DNA of 64,000 nucleotides, taken from positions 186,001 through 250,000 of the forward strand of contig JAKEKT010000051.1 in the NCBI GenBank assembly GCA_021495925.1, read 5' to 3'. Below, one piece after another: positions 45,001 through 56,907 of the stretch. Position 1 is the stretch's first letter, and each line of letters starts with the position of its first letter. This DNA is from Diplodia intermedia. Taxonomy: Eukaryota > Ascomycota > Dothideomycetes > Botryosphaeriales > Botryosphaeriaceae. A program made the position numbers and the translations under genes. The notes beneath the pieces were generated by a model that was not told the DNA's origin, did not search any database, and saw nothing but the letters and a program-made list of their open reading frames with translations.

Positions 45001-45440
45001 CTGCGCCCTCTGCCTGGATGCCCCCCAGAGTGCGGAAGCGGTTAGCTCTGGCCGGGCGCCGGAGCCCTTGCCGTGCTGGTCGACTGCGTGCACATCCAGC
45101 CATTGCGCCGCCGGCGAACTGGGCTCGAGAGGGCCCATACACGCCGAATGCCACATGCCACAGCCGAATGCCGCGCTCCACTCTGGCCGTTCGTCCTGCG
45201 ACACCTCTTCCCGCAGACGTCCTACCTCCTGAGCCCTCCCGCTCACGCTAAACCCGCTGGATGGCCGCGCTAATCACCAAACATGGCCCGCCAGTCCCGG
45301 ACCAGCCCGCCATTACATGGCAAGCACACCGGCTTCTCATCACTTCCCGGCCTTGGCGTAGTCGAGGTTAAGTGCTCCCTTGCCCCCCTCTCCTCCGGCT
45401 CTCCTGCACTCCCCTCGTTCCGCCGCTCCCGCTCGCCAAT
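42027..45440. other. Gene-poor intergenic block, 3.4 kb
   Basis: No gene supported. 43.3-45.2 kb is GC-rich with overlapping frames on all strands (up to 343 codons from a TTG), which have no domains. Confidence 0.5.
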
Positions 45441-46767
45441 ATGATGGAAGACAGAAGCCAGCAGGTGCTGGCAATCGGTACCACCTTCTTTATTCTCGCC
45501 TGGATCGTTGTCATGCTCCGTGTCTATGTCCGCGCCTACATGATCAAGTCGTGGGGCGTCGATGACTGGGTCATGATGCTCGCCCTGGCCTGCTTCACCA
45601 TCTACCTTGTTTGTCAGCTCGGAGGCGTCTACTATGGCTCGGGACGGTTAGATAAAAATCTACATCCAGCAGATATGAGAAAAGCTCTACGGGTAAGCTT
45701 CCGCTACTGCGCCTTGAACCTCCGCATTCGCTGACCCTTCTACAGTTCTGGTACATATGTGAACTGTTCTATGTCATAGCATCCTCAACGCTCAAGGTTG
45801 CCATTGGTATCTTCCTGCTCCGCATCGCGGTCAACAAGTACCACATCTGGATCATCTACTTCGTCAACGGCGCCTCAATCATCTTCGGAACCGCCTACCT
45901 TTGCGTTGTCACTTTCCAGTGCACTCCAATCCACACATTCTGGACCATCAGGCCCAACAACGAACACTGCCTGCCGCGGGACACGGTGGCAAACATCACT
46001 TACGCCGCAAGTGCCCTCGCGGCCATTGCCGATTGGACCTTCGGTACGGATCCCATCGGGTGGTTTCGACTCTTGCATGCAATGCTGATAGTTGGGAACA
46101 GGAATTCTTCCGGGGTTTATTGTCTGGGATCTTCACATGAACTCGAGGACGAAGGGAGTGGTCGTCATCATTCTTGGGTTTGCAGCCATCGGCAGTACGG
46201 CGACGCTTGTCCGCATCCCCTTCATCCATGGCCTCAAGGCCACTGAAAACTTCCTCTGTATGTGGTCAATCTCCACATTTGTTTTGATGACTTCCAGCTG
46301 ACCGTCTCGCAGATGAATCTACGGACGTGGCCATCTGGTCTACCATTGAGCCCGGTGTTGGTATGACGGCTGCCTGTGTCGCCACGCTTCGTCCGCTCCT
46401 GCAAAGGGTTCTCTCCAAGACGGGCCTTTCGACGCCCTCCCGAACCCACCCCTCTCGGTTTACTCCCAATTGGGCGGGCTCGGCAAACGCGCTCGGATCC
46501 AAGAAGCAAACGGGATACATTCGCAGCCCAAGCTACTCCCACGGCATGGACACCCTTCGAGCGGACGGCACTGGCACCCGGACAACGATTACTGTCGGCG
46601 ACAAGGGCTGGCGCACGCAAAGCGACGGATCATCCGAAGAGCACATCTTTGCAGAGTCAAGAGGCGGCGGTATGAACATCAGCAAAAGCGTGGAGGTGAC
46701 GCATATCACCGAGTCATCACCACCATCTCAGCACGGCAGGCGGCGATCAGACGACAGCATCGTATAG
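45441..46767 (+). CDS. Rhodopsin-domain (PTH11-like) integral membrane protein
   Basis: Four exons: 45441-45692, 45746-46043, 46102-46257 and 46313-46767, giving 386 aa beginning MMEDRSQQVLAIGTTFF. Hydrophobic helices are visible at LAIGTTFFILAWIVVMLRVY, WVMMLALACFTIYLVCQLGG, YICELFYVIASSTLKVAIGI, WIIYFVNGASIIFGTAYLCV, ITYAASALAAIADWTFGILP, GVVVIILGFAAIGSTATLVR and TIEPGVGMTAACVATLRPLL. Family marks are GVDDW after helix 1, FQCTPIHTFW and the ESTDVAIWSTIEPGVG segment. The C-terminal tail is hydrophilic, Ser/Thr/Gly-rich. Members of this fungal rhodopsin-domain family are receptor-like; ligand and signalling are unknown. Two junctions (TFG|ILPG and NFL|YEST) rebuild the conserved text. Confidence 0.88.
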
Positions 46768-49700
46768 GGTTAGGTAATGGGAAAGAGGTGGCAGTGTATT
46801 CGCGGAAGTGGTGGTGGATATTTTGGGTTTGATCTGCGTGCGAAAGGATGCGCACGCACACGGGGTTTCAGGCGTCTCCGGCGGGCATCATATACCTCTT
46901 GTCTTTCTTTTGTGCTATTTTTCTTGCTTTCTCTTCACACTTCAGCCTACCAAAATGCGTAACGACGTGTACGTGCGCTCCCTGGCCAATTTAGCAGCCA
47001 CAGCCTATAGCTAATACCCCCACGTTCCAGCGAGGGCGAATATACAACAAGGTTCCAAACGACTGAAGACGGCGGCCGCCAGTAGTGGCGCACGTGCAGA
47101 GACCTCGGCGGGAGTGCGGTTGCACCGCGCACTGACGCATCCAGACTTCGGCGACGGATTTGGGCAGTTGCAGCACAGACGCGGGGCCGCTGCTGTCAAA
47201 CAGGCAGCCACACGCGTCGTTGGCCGCACCGGGCAGGACCGGCCGCCGGCCGGCGGCCGCGGCGACCGACAGGGCAGTCCAATTGAAGATACCTAGCCGG
47301 TGGCAGGCAGTTGTCACTCCATCGCTCAACTTCTGAAGGCGGCCCAAGCTTCCTCACCAGGCCGAAACGTGCTCTGATCCCCTTCGCCGCCCCGGTTTAC
47401 TAATCCTGCCCCTCGTCTCTCACACCAAGTAAGCAGAACGAGTGCACGCGCGATATCAAACCCGCCGCCCCTCTCCAAGCTTTGCGTATACTTGCGACGC
47501 GGCTGCCAAAATCGGATCGCAGAAGCGAAGAAAGGGCGCGCCAAAACCGGCCCCGCCCAGTGCCCATGCCCTTCATGCGTTCAATCAACGTCTGACTGCC
47601 GTGCGAAGGAAGGCGTTTGCTGTCAAACCCCATCTTCTCGATCCTTGGCGCACTTCCATAACGGCTAATGGCTCACAGTCCTTGCTTTTCTCCTCGGGGC
47701 GCGCGCGACCACATCAAGGCGAACGGACGTCCATTTTGAGCGCCACTGCGAGTCAGTGTCGTGCGGTGTGCAGCCCTCCTCCTGTTGCTGCTGCTCTGCA
47801 GCGCACACGGTACGCCTGATCTTCCCGCCAGCTTTCAATCGCGCAGCATGAGGAAAGCAGCCAAGGGAGATCATTTCTTGTTCTTCGCCGCTGCTCCACG
47901 TTGTCTTGTCTCATCGGCACCCCCATTCTTGCACAACTCTAAGACGTCAACACCTCGCAGAGCGAGGGGTAAAGAAACTGCAATCGGCATCGTTCCCTGC
48001 CACCTCACCGCCAGGAGCGCTGCTCCTCATCTACCATTCCCGTCTCCCGCATGATGTGTGGCTTGCCAATGCGCTCTTCCGGGCGCAACTTGGACTCTGG
48101 TCCTCGACCATAGCGCTCCTTCATATGCGCCATCGTCAGCTCTGCCCCTTGCTCTCTTCCTCAACGGGCGCGGGATCAGCATGACGCCTTACCTTGAACG
48201 CCTCTGACGCTACAGCAATCAGGGTGAGCCCGGCGGATCGTCCGAACTTCGGCTTCGAAAGAAAGAAAAAAGGGTCTTGGGGGCTGGGTTGCGAGTCAGG
48301 GTAGCGGGACGAATGGGGCAGAGGGGTGACACTCGAGACGCAGGGGAAGAGAGCAAGCGAGCGCGGCGAATGGCCGGATGGGGGATCCAAGCCAGAAACA
48401 TAAGCGCTGTACTCAGGACGAAGGACGGCGTCAGACCCTTTGCGTGTTCTCTCGTTAGATGGCCGATGGGGAACAAACACGAGTACAATGGCGTATGGCT
48501 GATGACGAGGCCCCGCCGGTTCGTCAGAGGTCAGAGAGTCACCGTCTCACTGGCAAGAAGGAAGGGTGATCCCTGTCTGCCTCGTGGCAGCCCACTCCTT
48601 CGCTTGCTGTGTCACTTTCGTCGAGGTCCCCCTTCCAATCCGCGTTGCCCGTCTCATCAGTTTGAGAGACCGGGGGGCTTTTTTGGGTTTGATGAGATTT
48701 GGAGCTCGCATATCGGCAGAATTCAGGGCGCCCGGGCCATCGAGCGGCCCTCGTCAAGACTCGGCAGCGCGATCATTACTGCGCAAGTCGCCACGAGGCA
48801 GGAGGGGGGAAGAAGCAGATTGATGAAAGGCAACCTGGTTGCCGGGCAGACGGAGAGAAGGGACGGCACGAGTAGCACTTTCGGTCGTCGGCCGCACCCG
48901 AATACGGAGAGTGAGAGTGTGAGAGCTTGATGAGAGCCCGAAGGACTGGTGAGTTTGCGATCTCGTCATCCCGTGAAACAGCGGGGACAAAGAGTCTTGG
49001 AAGTTTCCACACCAAGACTTTAGATTTTTTTTTAATCCTCCGATCGCCTGCCCAGCCGCTTGACAGCATGGTCGACCGATTTTCGCCAACGGACCGTTTT
49101 CTGCCTTCCCACACGCCGTCCGTCCGGCCGGCCATCCGTCCGCCGCCGGCGGCTGTCAAATTCTGGACGGCGCGAGTCGCGACGTTGTCGCACCACCGCG
49201 ACACGGCTGTGGCGTTGGCTGCAACGCTACCTTTAGGCGATGCTAACCGTTGTGAACCCGAAAGGTCTCCTGACGAGACAACAGGCGGTCGAGAAGTCGT
49301 ATGTACTCCAACGGCTCTCACCGTGCGTCCCCGAACGTGTCTGACTGCCCGGTACCCCCAGGAGGCGGCCCCCCAATGAAAAGGAACGCGTGCCTGGATA
49401 TCGGCAGCGTGGCCTGGCAGGCATGTGAATCCATAAGTCTTCTTCCTGCTGCGCCGCACCCGGGTTTCCTTACGCGGAGACCCACTTCCCGCATCCCATT
49501 TTCCCCCCCGGTCCGCTTCGAAGAAAGCAGACAGAATGCCCGCGCGATCTGCGTCAAATTGTTCCGCTGCAGGTCATTGTTCCGGTATACGGTGCGCACG
49601 TGGGATCTGCCTAGTGCTTGAGTTCTTGCCGCGTTACGAGGTAGTCCGAGCGGAGTCGAGGCTGGATGCTCGACACGAGCTGTTGCGAGGAAGGACATTG

Positions 49701-51083
49701 GTGATGCATTAAGTGCACGAAGCCTCATCGTATCGAATAACATAATCGATGGCAGGTATGCAGCCCTCACGTCCAAGCTCCCAGCTAGTATTCTGTATAC
49801 TGCAGGGAAGGAAGGGGGTCCTGCCAAAAGTCGGATCTTCGCACCATCTTCATCAGCTCGACAATCGCTCGGGGATTTTCCTTTCGGGTTCCTTTTCACC
49901 TGTCAGCCCTAGGCATCTCTGCCGCAACCGCGCGCCGGTAAATTCCTCCACCTCGTCTTTCCCCCAGCCGGGTGATCAATGACGCTAGCTAATTCCCACG
50001 CCTATCCCTATAATAAGTGACGTGTTTTTCTGGGGACACCAATCCGATGGCGCGCCCCGCCTCTATTGGAAAGATTAAGAGTATCCACACTTCTTCCCGT
50101 ACCCGTACCCGCACCCCCTTCTTTGCTGTTCGAACAGAGGAGGAGAAGAACAAAGGAAGGAATTAAAGGGGGCAGGTGGCAGCATGGCACCTTCGCTTCG
50201 GTCCGCTTCCGTGTTGTATGCGTGTCGGTGGTCTCTGCCGAAGCCGAAGGGGGAGTGGGAAACGATGGACCCTGAGCTGTAGTGTGGTCAAGGCTCAGAA
50301 GACTCAGGTTGGTTATGTGGCAGCTTGCGCTTTTTCTTCTCTCTTCCTTCCACTCTTCACGTGGTCATCTGGTTCGTTGCAATCGCGATCTTTGCTGTTG
50401 TATGGGCTTCTTCCCGTCGTTTTCGCTTCCCTTTTTGTGTGATTGGATCATTTGTTCTCATTGCCAGTATGGTATACTAACTAGGGGAAACAGAAGAAAG
50501 GAAAGGTTACCAGAAGATGGAGAGGGCCCTGAGGAAGAAAACGCAAGCACACAGCTCAATGTTCAAGTCGTCCACGCCAGAAGGAAGAAGTACCTCCGCC
50601 ACCTCCGGAAATAAACTACTCGAGTAGATTCGTTTGGAACACCGGATTGCAATGCTCCCAGCGTGCCAACACGATTTCTCCAGGGCATATGCGGTACGCA
50701 ACTTGCCCTCGCCAGCCTAAGACCATCACATGCAATTCGGTGGTGGGAACAGAGGATTACCCTCGGTGTCCGGACAGGTAACCGGTGGACGGGCTTCTAT
50801 GGGGCTTTGCGATGTTTTTCGGCGGTCCGAACGACTCTCGGCAGCGGCGCGTCCATGTCCGGGTCTTATCTTTGGTCAGCAAGTTCACGTAAATTGGCAC
50901 CGTCGGGCGACGCGTACTCTGGCAAAACCGAAGCGCGCTCCATGCTCTCATGATCCCTCTGGATCGACCACTTAGCAACTATGCGTTGCTACGTCCTACA
51001 GAGAGCGCCAACACCGAAAAGGTGTCCGCAAAACCATCTGACCGGGTCATTCCCGGGTCCCCTTCACAGGCTTCCTTGGTCAT
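46768..51083. other. Gene-poor intergenic block, 4.3 kb
   Basis: No gene supported. It is GC-rich, with frames up to 227 codons lacking domains and usable starts. Confidence 0.5.
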
Positions 51084-51168
51084 GTCGCACATTCCGATGT
51101 AACCTCCGCCATCAAGGGCAAGAGCTCCTGCAACAACATCACCCTGAAGAACATCAACTTCCCGGCTA
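51084..51168 (+). pseudogene. Fragment of an endopolygalacturonase gene
   Basis: About 85 bp closely resembles the part of the polygalacturonase coding sequence at 61540-61630 (minus strand): TCCGCCATCAAGGGCAAGAG, CTCCTGCA and CATCACCCTGAAGAACATCA match, with a few substitutions. It encodes TSAIKGKSSCNNITLKNINF against ASAIKGKSSCSTITLKNINV in the intact enzyme. A missing base near the left edge (about 51093) breaks the frame relative to the intact gene. No signal peptide or catalytic parts are present, so it is a relic of a duplicated or related GH28 gene. Confidence 0.7.
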
Positions 51169-51242
51169 GGCTGTGCACGTGGGCGGTGATGTCTTGACAG
51201 ATTGCTAATACAACATGTTTATTTTCGAATACGACCTGACCT

Positions 51243-52203
51243 TCAAGGAGGCCCCTGAACAGTAAGTTGACGCCTATCATGTCTGCCGCCACGAGAATTT
51301 GACACAGTCGAAACTGGCGAAGACTGAGTAGTACTACCATACCTTTGTTTCGGCAATGGGGAAGACATGACCTGATCAAACCCAAAAGGATCCTCACTAC
51401 CACCATCAGCATCATCATGGGCTCGCTTACGACCCGGCAGACCGACCTTCCCGGACGCAGGCGTCCGGACGAGACTCTCTCCTGACAAGACCACACCAGA
51501 CAGTCTAGGCGTAGGGCCTGATGAGGTCGCTACTTGATGGTCATTACTCGGCAGCTGAGTATCATCGTCGGAAGATAAAGCGGGACCCATACTAGAACTG
51601 GAATCGAAACTCAATCAGCAGCGGTGGCGTTGGCGGCGGTAGCGTGCGCGCGCTCTTGAGATGAATGCCGAGATGGGCGGCGAGATGCACCAATTACGCT
51701 CTCCTCCTCCGTGTCTTATCGATCCTGGACGAACTGCTGGGTGCACTCTTGAGATGAGCACCAAGCCGGCTGAGCCACCCTCTTCTCTGAATTATGGTCG
51801 TCATAGGTGAAGGCCAGGTCTTCGCCACTGTCTTCAACATCATCGTTTGCTGGCGAGCCATCGTTTTCGGTTGCTTCGAGGCCTCGCAATGCAGAGGGGG
51901 AGGACGCTGGTTGCTGGGGAGGAGGGTGTGTACCACTTTTGCGCGACCGCGTTGGTAGTGTAAGGAGAGCGTGCGGGTTGGAATCATCGGCAAATGGAGC
52001 GGGAACATCACCACGGCGACACTGGGCTGCGTTAGTATTGGGAGCTCGAGGGGTAAAGCGGAGAAGTAAACACATACCTATTCGAAGTCGATCTTCTTCT
52101 TTTCCCCCTTCAAGGGATGGAGCCGGCTGCCGGCCGTGTGTAAGTCTGCACTGGTCTTGATTTTTACGGTAGTGAAGGCTCTCTCACCCTTATACCAAGG
52201 CAT
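51243..52203 (-). pseudogene. Uncertain hypothetical gene or gene remnant
   Basis: On the minus strand, an ATG at 52203 (MPWYK) is followed by possible GT-AG introns and two protein-like open stretches. The first is about 52030-51716 (GEDLAFTYDDHNSEKR region) and the second is 51614-51243 (GLPGRKRAHDDADGGSEDPF region). They are Ser/Asp/Pro-rich and basic, as in disordered nuclear proteins. I could not join them into one clean reading frame with conserved junctions, and no family is recognised. It may be a decayed gene, or a real one with introns I could not place. Confidence 0.35.
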
Positions 52204-52792
52204 GCTGCAAAATTATGCGATCATGAGCGGAGTTTTATGTGGTGTTCGTCTTGAGAAATGCTAGAAAATTCGCGAATGAAATGCCGTTGTGGTCCATATC
52301 GCATCGCACGATATGGACGGTAATGTTTTTGCATGCGATCCTCGCCTCGTCCTACAGCTTCTTGCGGCGGAAAACCTCACATGCTCACCGCCCGCTTTCT
52401 GCGAGACGCCGGTCTGCGCTGATTATCGCCTTCTGCACGGCGCCTACCTGCGCAGCGTATCTCTCGCCGCCCATCTCCTGCCGCAAGGGGCCCGTCTTCG
52501 CAAGGCGCGCGTCACTCGCAACGGTGGGCCCTGACGTCTGGTGAGTAAACGACGGGCAGTTACGAGTGCCAAATACGAAGCGGTCAAGCGAAACACATCC
52601 ATGGTGGCTAGAGCCGCAAAGGAGCTGGCGAATCGTCAATGAATAGATGATATTCTGGGCTGCGCGAACGGTATTCGAGCGTAGGTTGGGGTATATACAA
52701 CAAACGGAGAGAGAACAAGGACAAGCTCCAGACATCAGAGTAATTCCGTTCCCGTGATTACAGAACAGGTGGAAAGACATTAACGTGAATCA
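52204..52792. other. Intergenic, 0.6 kb
   Basis: 3' flank of the phosphodiesterase gene and upstream flank of the uncertain locus. No gene seen. Confidence 0.5.
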
Positions 52793-54260
52793 TTAAGTGC
52801 GGCCCGCAATGCCGTTCACTGCAAGCGCCAATGCAGCGAGCTCAGTGGTGGGAGTTGTGGCATCCTGATCAAAGGTCCCGAAGAGATCCATGTACAGGAC
52901 ATTGGGGTAGCTTTGAGAGGTGAAATTATCAAAATGCTCGAAGAGTGGCTGATATGCTTGACCGGCAAGCTCCAGGATCGAGTTTAAATCTCCTGGGATA
53001 GGAACGCTGCCCCAAATGGTATCGATGACGCTTTCCGTCAATGTCCAAGACAGCAGGAAGAATTCGTCATCAGGGGTCGTCCGTCTGCTGGAGAGCTTTG
53101 AGAGTTGGTCGGAAACCATGGTGTCCAGCTCGTCCGTGTTCGAATAATCGTTGTTGATTGGGAAGTTGGGCGAGCTTGCTACCATTCCTTGGGCAAAGTA
53201 GTCACCGAGCGTGATGCCGTCGGGAAGCTCGGCAATAATCAGAACGCAAGGTCCGTTCTCGATGAACTGGTTGAGCGTGCGCTTTGACAAGTCCTCTGAA
53301 GTGGAGACTCCGGTTGTGTTGAAGCGATGGTTAATGCTTTGGAGCTGAGTGAAAAGAGTGTTCCACTGATCCTGAGATAAGTCCGCGTAATCGTTGTCCG
53401 TGTCCACGGTATGCGAGATGTCCAGAATAACCAGTTCATCATACTGGGAAGTGAAATAGTTGATGTTATCGATGATGTCGCTCAGCGACTGGCCATTTGC
53501 CCCTTGCCAGCCAACGATGTTCGTATCGGAGTAGTGGCCTGCGTAGAACTTCCCAGAGCTGATGACGGGGCGGATATCGAACCAGCGGGACCCGGCGGCC
53601 AGTTGATCGGCAATGTTGAACTTCTGCGTAAGGGTGTTGGTGTCCCGCACCAGGCCAGTATGTGCGTTGAACTCGCTCATGCCTGCATCATGCGAGCCTG
53701 GCATGCAGATCTGGCGCAGCGGGCGGTCACCAAGAGTCGCCAGGTACTGGTGCATCCAATCGACAGACGGATTGTTCGAGGTAAACGCGCCATCATCGCC
53801 GCCAAAGACTAGGTTGACACCATTGTTATGGTTCCAGCCAAGACTGATGGTACTCCCAACGGGGTTATTCTGCGACTCGACGGCTTCAAGGTACACTTCG
53901 AGATTGAAACCGTCGGTGTTTCTTGCATGGACCTGGAAAGTGGCCGAGCTTCCGGCCATGGAATACACGGCTTCGCCGCCGTCATCTTTCTGGTCCTTGC
54001 CAGCATCCTGGTCCCATTCGACATAAACAGGGATGGAGGCGCCTGTGCAAAATGAGACGAGGCAGCGGGGAGGGCACGTGACTGGTGGGACATACCGGAT
54101 GCAACGGTCGAAGGGAAGGACCAAGCCTTCATCTGATACGAGCTCTGGCTGCTGAGAGTCCACGGGTACGGGGTGCCATTGATCAAGTCGATGATTCCGC
54201 CTAGCAATCGTCAGTGTTGGGCGAGGCTGCCAGCAGGGACGCGACCATACCTTGACCCAT
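52793..54260 (-). CDS. PI-PLC X-domain-like phosphodiesterase
   Basis: Three exons on the minus strand: a 10-nt first coding exon (54260-54251), 54200-54096 and 54042-52793, giving 454 aa beginning MGQGGIIDLINGTPYPWTLS. The N-terminal part (about 1-110) looks like a beta-rich domain. The PLC-X-like barrel starts at DWMHQYLATLGDRPLRQICM with PGSHDAGM (first catalytic His about 156), RWFDIRP (about 191-197) and FYAGHYS (second His about 208). LVILDISHTV and CVLIIAELPD continue the barrel. No signal peptide or C2/PH domains are evident, so it is closer to the small bacterial-type PLC-like phosphodiesterases than to eukaryotic PLC-delta. The substrate is uncertain. Without the splice model the N-terminus runs into unrelated sequence. 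Confidence 0.87.
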
Positions 54261-55171
54261 GATTGGCTTAGCGAGAGACTGCTTCTTTGGTGAATGAGAG
54301 GAATTAGTGGATTATGGATCTGCAGGGCGGGAGACGGCGACGCTTTAAATGCCTGGAGAGCAGGCGGGAATGCGCTCGTGGGTGGATTCAGGGCGGCCTT
54401 GCAGCCGTCAGCCAGCTCACACATGGTCCCTGAGGCCAGCAGGAGGCAAACATGGCGGTGCAATAGGCGGGGGCCCAATCAGCGAGGCGCGCTGGGCCGG
54501 CAGGTTGAAACAGGGCGATAGTCCAGCCTGTATAGAGAGCGGGCGGACAGCGCGGCCAATGGGCGGGCCGTGATCTGCATCAGCAGGCGCTGCAACGGGG
54601 CGCAACGGTCGGGCCCGTAAGCAGCAGGCGCCGCCCGAGAAGAGCAGGTGAGTCGGCGGCAAGCATGATTGGACCGCGTGCACCGCGTCCTCGACACCAC
54701 CGACAGCCAGAGACAAGACACCGCCGCCCACGTGCACAGCCCAGCTCCCCGTCGTGTGCGAGACAGCGACATGCGCGGCTCGGGCCTGGCGCGGGTTTCG
54801 GCATCGATGACGCTACGTTTAGGGGCTTCGGCTTCCCGCCCAGGGACCAGCGCCAACGCCACGAACGCGTGCAACAACAACGCCTTCCCCGCCCTCGCGC
54901 CCGCCCGCAACTCCATTCCGCCACTGCCATCGCCTATCGCGATCTGCGCCTGAGATCGCCCGCGCGTGCCCCAGGGCTTCGGCCCGCCCCTTCGTTGCGT
55001 GACTGCGTTCCGCTGCCGCGTCCTCCTGTGCTCCCGGTATCGCTGCGCGACGCGTCGCCAGCCTCCCATATTGCTTTTGCGACTGCCACCTCACGCGACC
55101 GCTCCGCTCCGCTCCTGCTCCTCTCTTCTTCCAGCCGCATCTGCTACACAGCTTTGTCCTGCGCAGCCGCC
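54261..55171. other. Divergent promoter region
   Basis: A GC-rich 0.9 kb shared by the minus-strand phosphodiesterase and the plus-strand LRR gene. Long open frames here reflect base composition. Confidence 0.5.
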
Positions 55172-56907
55172 ATGTCGCGCGATTCCAGCCCGCCGCTTCC
55201 GGGCCTCGAGCCCGAGCCCCCAAGCTCTCCTCCGCTGCCAACAACGACGTCGACGTCGTGCAAGAAGCGCGCCCGCGCCCAGTCGCTGCACGAGCACCAT
55301 GACACCAATGACCTGTGCTACCACGCCTCCAGCGACCCCTTTGTCTTCTCCAGCGACGATGCGCCCGAGGATGTCGAGAACTACAACAGCCCCGCACGCA
55401 AGAAGAGGCAGTATGCAGGCCCATGGTTCGCACATGGCCACAGGCCGAAGTCCGAGCGGACGACGCCAGCTAAGGCCGACTTTTCCAGGAATCAAGACAG
55501 TGGCGTCTGGCTGCCCAGCGACTCGTCTGATGACTCGCTGATTGAGAAGCTGGCTGCCGCCAGCACTGGCCCGCCCCTCTTTGGCCAGGTCCCGCGCCCC
55601 TGCGCACCCGGCGAGCCTGAGGAGAATCCCCTCCCTGTCGCGCGCCGAGTGCACGTGCCGGAGTCGCGGCCGACCGAGCACGCCGTGGCTCATGCAAAGG
55701 TGCACGAGTGCGTTGAAGAAGGAAACGAGAGAGTCGATCTATCGTGAGTTGCGGCGGCCGTGATGTGTATCTACAGGTCGCTAACTGCGACAGTGCTCTG
55801 CAATTGCGCTCAATGTCAGATGACCTACTCGAGCCGCTGACCCATCTCATCCGGCATCCGAAGATCGGCCCCGAGGTTCCTTCTGAGGAGGCTTACGAGC
55901 CATTCACGCCGTCGCTGCAGCTCTATCTGTCGAGCAACCAGCTCCGCAGCTTGCCGGGTGCCATCTGGGGGCTGGAGAACCTTGGAGTCCTTAGCCTGCG
56001 CATCAACAAGCTGACAGCATTATCCCCAGCTATTTCCAATCTCAAAAACCTGAAGGAGCTCAACCTGGCCGGCAATAGGCTGCGCTGGTTACCTTGGGAG
56101 CTTTTGCGGCTCGTTCCACCAAACGGCAACTTGACGCGACTCAGTATCTCGCCCAATCCCTTTGTGAAGGGGCTTCGCGCTTACCAGGGATTTGATATCC
56201 CTACCGACCCGGCCAAGATGCAGCAGGTAGTGGACGGGATGAAAGCAACGTTAGAAGAGGATGAGTTCGAGAATGGCGATGAGAAGGAGCAGCTGGTCTG
56301 GTCACTGTGGCTTCACGAGTCGCTGCTTCAGAAGATGCGAGAGGAGGCAAATGCATCAAAGTCCGCCGATGGAAATTCATCGTCGCAGGTGCCATTCAAG
56401 CCTCCGGCGTGGAAGCAGGAGCCTGTCTTCATCGCCTCGACTACAGTAGCCGTACTGGAGTTCGACGGCCGCCTTGGGTCCGGCTCGCCTCAAAAGCCGT
56501 CCTCCACCTCCTACGAAACCGCTTCTTTCCCGACCCCTTCTGTCGGACACACCCCTGCCGACGACATTCCACCGTCATCATCCCGCGTCCCTTCTCTCTT
56601 CGAGCTCTCCCTCCGCTCCGCCGCCCGCGCAGTTCCTAATGCGGAACTCCTCCACGACCTTCTTCCCCTCGATACTCCCAACCCCGTCCTCCGCGCTCTC
56701 GACGACGCGATCAAGGTCCAGCAGAACGGCGGCCAGCTGTGCTCCGTCTGCAAGAAGGAGTACATCCTCCCGCGAGCCGAATGGATCGAGTACTGGCACT
56801 ACGTGCCCGACTCACTCGTCTGCTCCGGCGACGACGCTTTCCTTCCGTTCTTGAGGAGGGCATGTAGTCTGGGCTGCGCGGCGTCAGTGAAGGCAGGGGA
56901 GATCTGA
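55172..56907 (+). CDS. Leucine-rich-repeat protein
   Basis: Two exons, 55172-55743 and 55794-56907, giving 561 aa beginning MSRDSSPPLPGLEPEPPSSP. The first 190 residues are disordered, Ser/Pro/Asp-rich, with a basic KKRAR and a KKRQYAGPWF motif. Exon 2 has at least three LRRs: LQLYLSSNQLRSLPGAIWGL, LGVLSLRINKLTALSPAISN and LKELNLAGNRLRWLPWELL. A helical and Ser/Pro region follows. The C-terminus carries CSVCKKEYILPRAEWIEYWH and later Cys residues, a possible metal site. This arrangement is seen in fungal LRR proteins of unknown role; a scaffold function is inference. The 50-bp intron is GT-AG with a CTAAC branch site. Confidence 0.82.

Noticed and set aside
44220..45251. A 343-codon plus-strand frame
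   Set aside because: It begins at TTG, lies in GC-rich DNA where several frames are open together, and has Arg/Ala/Ser-biased translation without domains.
48277..49459. Overlapping frames of 217 and 227 codons on opposite strands
   Set aside because: No domain or start context, and composition typical of GC-rich intergenic DNA.
50853..50890. Possible further hairpin-repeat copy (ATGTCCGGGTCTT)
   Set aside because: Only a short core matches and neither arm extends. Below what I would call a copy.
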